Of a DNA stretch of 10,788 nt, positions 6,917-10,788 are shown piece after piece. The notes under the pieces are model-generated. The model made no database searches. It saw only the letters and a list, made by a program, of their open reading frames with translations, and was not told the DNA's origin. Position 1 is the first letter of the stretch; each line of letters opens with the position of its first letter. Position numbers and translations under genes: made by a program. The DNA lies in the NCBI GenBank assembly GCA_021788495.1, contig JAJYKQ010000033.1, positions 1-10,788 of the forward strand, read 5' to 3'. This DNA comes from a bacterium. Its GTDB lineage: Bacteria > SZUA-79 > Acidulodesulfobacterales > Acidulodesulfobacteraceae.

Positions 6917-8524
6917 TCAATTTACGCCGATTATTTTATAAGTAGTCCCAAAATTAGTATCTTCCAGAGTTACCCCTTTTTCTAAAAGCGATTTTCTTAT
7001 CTCGTCAGCCGCGGCGTACTCTTTGCTCTTGCGCAATGCGTTCCGCCGTTCTATAAGTTTTTCAATCTCTTCGGCGCCGATAGCGACAGCCGGCGAAACC
7101 CCCGTTGTACCGTCTTCATAGTTTACCGGCGCGGAATTAGATTCTATAAATAACTTCGGGTCTTCGTTTAAAATTCCGAATATATCGGGAAGAGAATGAT
7201 TCATTAAAATCATAGCGGAATCTAAAAAGGTTAAATCCGCCCTTTCGATAAAATTTTGCGCCATAGCGTCTTTTATAATCTTATTGGTTTTTCTGACTAG
7301 GTCGAATATAACCGATAAAGCTTTGGCGGTATTAAAATCGTCGCCCATAGAAGCGTAGAATAGAGATATATACCTTTCGATATTTTCCGGATTTTTACAT
7401 TTAACTGTCCTGCCGTTATTGCCGTCGTCGGCTGAGACGCTGTTTTCAGTTTTAAAACCTTCATATTTTTCATTTGCGTCTTTTATTTCTATGCGCTTTT
7501 CGTCCGTCAATTTTTTAAATTCGTTATAAAGATTTACCGCCTGATAAAGCCTGAGCAGGCTCTGCCTTGCGCTTTCTATTCCTTCGTAAGAAAAATCTAT
7601 AAATGACCGGTAATGGGTAAACATAAAGAAAAGCCTTAACGCTTCAGGATGAAATTTTTCCAGTACTTCTCTTACTGTAACAAAGTTTTTAAGGGATTTC
7701 GACATTTTTTCGCTGTTTATATTTACGAAGCCGTTGTGTATCCAGTAATTCACGAAATTTTTTCCGGTATAGCTTTCCGACTGGGCAATTTCGTTTTCAT
7801 GATGAGGGAAAATAAGGTCGGAACCTCCGCCGTGTATATCTATGCTTTCGCCGAGAAACTTCATGCTCATGGCTGAACACTCTATATGCCAGCCCGGCCT
7901 TCCTTTACCCCATGGGCTGTCCCAGCTCGGCTCTCCTTCTTTTGACTTTTTCCATAAAGCAAAATCCAAAAAGTTTTCTTTTTCTTCGTTTACCGGAATT
8001 CTCGAACCTGCAATTAATTCATCGATATTTTTATGGGAGAGCTTGCCATAATCTTTAAACGAATTCACCCTGAAAAAAACGTCGCCGTTAATTTCGTATG
8101 CTTTGCCTTTATCTATCAGCTTGGAAACAACTTCTATCATTTCCGGAATAGTCTCGGTCGCCTTGGGTTCGTAAGAGGGGCTTAAAACGCTAAGCGCATC
8201 CATATCTTTATGATATTCGTCTATATATTTTGAAGAAACCGCCTCGGTAGTCTTTTTTTCTTCATTAGCTTTTTTTATAATTTTATCGTCTATATCGGTA
8301 AAATTTCTGACGTATATTACGTTATAACCGACGCTTTTTAAAAAACGATAAATTATATCGAAAGTAATATATGCCCTTGCATGTCCGATATGAGACAGGT
8401 CGTAAGCCGTAATTCCGCACACGTACATTAAGACTTTATCTTCGTTTATCGGCTTAAACAGCTCTTTTGAAAGGGAAAGCGTATTGAAAATGTAGATATC
8501 TAGTTTTTTATTTTTTTTATCCAT
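6917..8524 (-). CDS. cysS: Cysteinyl-tRNA synthetase
   Basis: This class I aminoacyl-tRNA synthetase charges tRNA-Cys in the cytosol. The 535-residue protein contains the HIGH motif (45-48), KMSKS (273-277) and the catalytic zinc ligands expected for the family: C36, C216, H241 and E245 in FPHHENEIAQ. The DIDDKI (77-82) and GWHIECSAMS (211-220) blocks are also typical. It is longer than the usual 460-480 residues. An extra hydrophilic stretch at about 340-378 (including SADDGNNGRTV) lies in the helical domain, and another at about 455-482 precedes the C-terminal RNA-binding tail RNALRKSKEYAAADEIRKSL. The start ATG has GAGGA 11 bases upstream. It is the first gene of the minus-strand cluster and is divergent from the HNH gene. 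Essential housekeeping function is likely unless a second copy exists. Confidence 0.97.
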   Translation of the reverse strand: MDKKNKKLDIYIFNTLSLSKELFKPINEDKVLMYVCGITAYDLSHIGHARAYITFDIIYRFLKSVGYNVIYVRNFTDIDDKIIKKANEEKKTTEAVSSKYIDEYHKDMDALSVLSPSYEPKATETIPEMIEVVSKLIDKGKAYEINGDVFFRVNSFKDYGKLSHKNIDELIAGSRIPVNEEKENFLDFALWKKSKEGEPSWDSPWGKGRPGWHIECSAMSMKFLGESIDIHGGGSDLIFPHHENEIAQSESYTGKNFVNYWIHNGFVNINSEKMSKSLKNFVTVREVLEKFHPEALRLFFMFTHYRSFIDFSYEGIESARQSLLRLYQAVNLYNEFKKLTDEKRIEIKDANEKYEGFKTENSVSADDGNNGRTVKCKNPENIERYISLFYASMGDDFNTAKALSVIFDLVRKTNKIIKDAMAQNFIERADLTFLDSAMILMNHSLPDIFGILNEDPKLFIESNSAPVNYEDGTTGVSPAVAIGAEEIEKLIERRNALRKSKEYAAADEIRKSLLEKGVTLEDTNFGTTYKIIGVN

Positions 8525-8542
8525 AATTTTATAAATCCTCGC

Positions 8543-8571
8543 AACTTCATATCATATCATATACGGAAGTT
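8543..8571. repeat. Inverted repeat around a TCATA triplet in the cysS leader region
   Basis: AACTTC (8543-8548) and GAAGTT (8566-8571) form a 6-bp stem. The 17-base loop holds most of three tandem TCATA units (8547-8561). It sits just upstream of the cysS ribosome-binding site. On the plus strand it is followed by a T-run (8572-8577), but no plus-strand gene ends there, so a terminator role is not supported. It may be a weak hairpin in the cysS leader or chance. Confidence 0.35.
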
Positions 8572-8579
8572 TTTTTTAA
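8551..8579 (-). promoter_or_regulatory. Candidate cysS promoter
   Basis: On the minus strand, TTAAAA (8574-8579) is 17 bp from TATGAT (8551-8556), a five-of-six match to the -10 consensus with a four-of-six -35. The predicted start is about 20 bases before the cysS ATG. Another TATGAT (8556-8561) overlaps it. The first unit of the 11-bp repeat array overlaps the -35. This is weak evidence in AT-rich DNA. Confidence 0.3.
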
Positions 8580-8663
8580 CATATTTTTAACATAAATTTA
8601 ACCGAATCGTAACATTATTGTCATAATACCGTAACATTAATTTGATATATTGTTAAATATAAA
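8576..8663 (+). promoter_or_regulatory. 11-bp-period direct-repeat array, Pho-box-like
   Basis: Consecutive 11-bp units start at 8576, 8587, 8598, 8609, 8620 and 8631. Their 5' ends read TTAACAT, TTAACAT, TTAACCG, GTAACAT, GTCATAA and GTAACAT, each followed by four mostly A/T bases. Units at 8642 and 8653 (TTGATAT, TTAAATA) fade. The exact TAACAT core recurs at 8577, 8588, 8610 and 8632, spaced 11, 22 and 22 bp, one or two helical turns. Such tandem sites are known for winged-helix OmpR-family regulators: E. coli PhoB boxes are 11-bp CTGTCAT-type repeats and Bacillus PhoP sites are TTAACA-type repeats. The last good unit ends close to a -10-like hexamer, the place where a Pho box replaces the -35. 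The array could control the HNH gene, cysS or both. The regulator's identity is inference. Confidence 0.6.
8646..8651 (+). promoter_or_regulatory. -10-like hexamer for the HNH gene
   Basis: TATATT begins eight bases after the last good TAACAT core (8632-8637). No good -35 lies 16-18 bp upstream. That is the pattern of an activator-dependent promoter in which the repeat array takes the -35 position. The transcript leader would be about 25-30 bases and would contain the ribosome-binding site at 8672-8678. Confidence 0.4.
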
Positions 8664-8671
8664 ACATTTTT

Positions 8672-8678
8672 AAGGAGA
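8672..8678 (+). promoter_or_regulatory. Strong ribosome-binding site of the HNH gene
   Basis: AAGGAGA lies seven bases before the ATG at 8686. It is the best Shine-Dalgarno match in the window and fixes the start of the HNH gene. Confidence 0.85.
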
Positions 8679-8685
8679 ATATCTT

Positions 8686-10083
8686 ATGGAATTAAACCTG
8701 TGGAATAAAACGGCTTTTCAGCCTGAAAGACAGACAATAAATTCGGCGGCAAAGAACGGAAGTTTAGATATTCGAAATTTAAATCAAAATAATAAAGATA
8801 TAATAAAAGAGAGAGCTATTTCAAAAGGCGAAAATGAAATAAAAGCGCTTTTAAATTCCGGTTTTATAGTAAAAAACAGCGAAAATTTTTTATTAAACAC
8901 ATACGGTTTTATAGACAAAGACGTTAAAAGCAATTTTAACGACCTGTTTTTAAAAAACAGTTTCGTCGAAGTTCAGGGAGCTTCTTTCAGCTCTATGACT
9001 CCGTACGGAAGAAATATAACGGTTAAAAACATAATAATGTCCTCGGAAAAATTTAACGATATAAATTCGGCTAAATATGCGGGCAACTACGCAAAACACG
9101 ACCGGAAATTCAACGAAGAATATAAACTGTCAAAATTTACGCTTGAAAATTATTTCGATTTAAAACAAAAAATTCCCCGTATCAAGCCGGATATCGCCAT
9201 AGGCGCAAAAAACGCCGCCCCCGGAATAATAAACTTAACGGATAATGCCTCCGGAAAGTTGAGCCAAATAAGATACTCTATAACCGAAACGCCTTCGGCT
9301 TACAAATTTAAAAAGGATTATGCGGACGCAGGCGAAGAATTCGGTAAAAATCCCTCTTTAGGAAGATTAAAGGAGTATAAAGATACTTTAGACGGCTTCA
9401 AAAACTTAAAAGTAACGGTAAACGATAAAAAAATTTTAGAAATAGAATCGATTCATAACTGGCAAAAAATTATGCATTATGTAAAAATAAGGGATATGGA
9501 ATTTTTAAACGGATTAAGAGATTATGAAAAAGGAGAAATAGCGGGAAGGATAGAAATTCATCATATCAACCAACTGCAGGACGATGGAAGGGAAAACGTC
9601 GCCAATCTTATAGCGCTTAGCGATGACAAGCACCGGCTTGCAGATGCTTATAAAGTTTTAATCGATAAAAATACGGGATATTACAGGGAGAAATATTTTG
9701 AAAATACGTCGGGGCTCAGGCGTTTCAATAGCGATTCCGCCGATAATATTTCTAAAGACGGCGAAGACCGAAACGACGGCAAACTTATGATATATAACAA
9801 AGAAATTATGCAGAAACTTTTAACCGACATAAGCAAATTAGATTTAAACGATAAAATAATGCTTAACGATATAAAATTAGATATCGAATCTAATACCTCA
9901 ATGCGTTTAGCGATGCTGAAAGATACTAAGGAAGATATGAAACTCCTTTTTATAGACCGCAAAACAGGCGAAGAATTAAGGCTTCTTGCTTTAAAAACGG
10001 AAGATGCCGCAGAAAAATCGGTATCGAAAACGGCTTTAATTAATTTTATAGGCGATCTTGCGACTAGCACTATTAAGCGTTAA
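8686..10083 (+). CDS. Protein with an HNH-type nuclease motif, otherwise unrecognised
   Basis: This 465-residue protein is not recognised as a whole. Residues 288-317 carry an HNH (His-Me finger) signature: an EIHHI block with H292 and H293, DDG (299-301), N304 and N307 in NVANLIAL, and H316 after DDK. This spacing fits the metal-dependent nuclease core without the zinc-binding CxxC pairs of many HNH proteins. The roughly 285 residues before it are polar, rich in Asn, Lys and Ser, and have no signal peptide or membrane helix. About 145 residues follow, charged and probably helical (371-465). A central nuclease motif with long flanks differs from compact homing or phage HNH enzymes and would fit a multi-domain toxin or effector, but nothing here proves this. 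It follows the 11-bp repeat array and a strong ribosome-binding site, and precedes another unknown gene by 50 bp. Codon usage looks like that of its neighbours. Confidence 0.75.
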   Translation: MELNLWNKTAFQPERQTINSAAKNGSLDIRNLNQNNKDIIKERAISKGENEIKALLNSGFIVKNSENFLLNTYGFIDKDVKSNFNDLFLKNSFVEVQGASFSSMTPYGRNITVKNIIMSSEKFNDINSAKYAGNYAKHDRKFNEEYKLSKFTLENYFDLKQKIPRIKPDIAIGAKNAAPGIINLTDNASGKLSQIRYSITETPSAYKFKKDYADAGEEFGKNPSLGRLKEYKDTLDGFKNLKVTVNDKKILEIESIHNWQKIMHYVKIRDMEFLNGLRDYEKGEIAGRIEIHHINQLQDDGRENVANLIALSDDKHRLADAYKVLIDKNTGYYREKYFENTSGLRRFNSDSADNISKDGEDRNDGKLMIYNKEIMQKLLTDISKLDLNDKIMLNDIKLDIESNTSMRLAMLKDTKEDMKLLFIDRKTGEELRLLALKTEDAAEKSVSKTALINFIGDLATSTIKR

Positions 10084-10133
10084 ATTAAAAATAAAGAAAT
10101 AAAAAAATATAAGAAATAACGGGGTATAAATTT

Positions 10134-10788
10134 ATGAAAAAAAATAAAGAAGAAAATAATCTGGATTTTGAAAATCTTGCTAAACAAGTAGAAATATTCA
10201 AGGAATCGTTCGACGGCTATTTAAAACGCATTAATGATAGCGGCTATAATTATAATATTACCGAAATACAAAAGAATGCCGAAAAAAAAATAGAAGCCGG
10301 CGCCTTAAAAAGAAACGAATCCGCCAGCGAATTAAGTATTATGCTTTTTGAAACGCTTTTATCCAATTATTATCTGACGGTTATTCAGGCTCTTAAAAAA
10401 CTTTCTAAGCACGATAAGCAAAATTTACCTGCTTTAATAGAAACATATGCGGATCTTTTCCGCGCAGCGCCAAAAACAAAATACAGAAATTATATAATTC
10501 CCCATCTTTTTAATTTATGCAGTTTTTTATACGAAATTAAAGAGGCGGAATCTTTGACTTTTTTTTATAATCTGCTTATATATGCAAGGGAAATTCCCGT
10601 TATAATAAACAATATAGAGGATAAACCGGAAGACGAATCGGAAAGCAAAGACGACCCTTTTGCCGAATTTAGAAGGGAAAAGTCGAAAAGAGACGAAGCC
10701 GCTTTCGACCCTAAACTTTTCGATAAAGCATTTGATAAGTTTTTTTTAATACTTTCAGGATGGAAAGAAAAAATTAACGGATATTATA
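10134..10788 (+). CDS. Unrecognised helical protein, 3' end beyond the window
   Basis: An open frame starts at ATG 10134 and runs 218 codons to the window edge without a stop, so the C-terminus is missing. GGGG (10121-10124) lies nine bases before the start and is a modest ribosome-binding site. The product has no signal peptide or membrane segment. Residues 1-60 are charged, 65-155 look like packed amphipathic helices (for example around LSIMLFETLLSNYYLTVIQALKKL), 161-190 form an acidic and charged linker, and a helix resumes after 193 (FDKAFDKFFLILSGW). No catalytic motif is visible. It follows the HNH gene by 50 A-rich bases in the same direction, with no terminator between, so co-transcription is likely. 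A partner, adaptor or immunity role for the HNH protein is possible but unproven. Confidence 0.7.
   Translation, partial: MKKNKEENNLDFENLAKQVEIFKESFDGYLKRINDSGYNYNITEIQKNAEKKIEAGALKRNESASELSIMLFETLLSNYYLTVIQALKKLSKHDKQNLPALIETYADLFRAAPKTKYRNYIIPHLFNLCSFLYEIKEAESLTFFYNLLIYAREIPVIINNIEDKPEDESESKDDPFAEFRREKSKRDEAAFDPKLFDKAFDKFFLILSGWKEKINGYY

Noticed and set aside
8543..8577. Intrinsic terminator on the plus strand (stem followed by T-run)
   Set aside because: The stem is only 6 bp with a 17-base loop, and no plus-strand gene ends upstream. The T-run is on the wrong side for a cysS-directed transcript.
8576..8663. CRISPR-like or iteron-type origin repeats
   Set aside because: The 11-bp units have no spacers and are too short for CRISPR. 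No replication initiator gene or DnaA box is visible, and the location before a promoter-like hexamer fits a regulator site better.
8525..8685. T-box riboswitch before cysS
   Set aside because: The leader to the cysS ATG is short, and no specifier stem, T-box sequence or terminator/antiterminator pair could be found.
9681..10070. 129-codon minus-strand open frame opposite the HNH gene
   Set aside because: It is Ser/Ile/Leu-rich shadow coding of the charged tail of the HNH protein. There is no ribosome-binding site or family resemblance, so I do not call it an antitoxin.

Overview
The window is AT-rich bacterial DNA. LPS-related genes (a Kdo-transferase-like protein and a small Trm112-type protein) point to a Gram-negative host. 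The lineage cannot be fixed from the sequence; an AT-rich deltaproteobacterium-like organism is only a guess from overall gene style.

Layout. Positions 68-8524 hold seven genes on the minus strand, read in the order cysS (cysteinyl-tRNA synthetase), a 69-residue Trm112-type zinc protein, a divergent kdtA/waaA, a membrane-anchored PHP-family metallohydrolase, bioA, a DedA-family membrane protein, and a VirD4/TraG-type coupling ATPase. The first five are packed tightly. The one sizeable internal gap, between kdtA and the PHP gene (5255-5342), holds two inverted repeats: a 27-bp near-perfect palindrome and a GC-rich hairpin abutting the kdtA stop codon. dedA and the coupling-protein gene have no visible Shine-Dalgarno site and instead have -10-like hexamers directly in front of their ATG codons.

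Positions 8686-10788 hold two plus-strand genes, divergent from cysS. One is a 465-residue protein with an HNH-type nuclease motif. The other is an unrecognised, mostly helical protein that runs off the window. Between cysS and the HNH gene is the most striking non-coding structure in the window: an exact 11-bp-period array of TTAACAT/GTAACAT-like units (8576-8641, fading to about 8663). It sits just upstream of a -10-like hexamer and a strong ribosome-binding site. It looks like the direct-repeat sites bound by PhoB/PhoP-type response regulators.

Other points: an intrinsic-terminator-shaped hairpin with A/T tracts on both sides lies inside the kdtA reading frame (6447-6481). Several family motifs are altered in KdtA (no ETELWPN-type motif) and in DedA (both conserved arginines replaced). 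BioA carries a four-cysteine cluster. How the genes cooperate is only partly clear. Trm112-like plus KdtA fits the known habit of this small protein to sit among lipid A/Kdo genes. The HNH gene and its follower look like a separately controlled two-gene unit of unknown purpose. The coupling ATPase suggests conjugation or type IV secretion genes beyond the left edge, but none are visible here.
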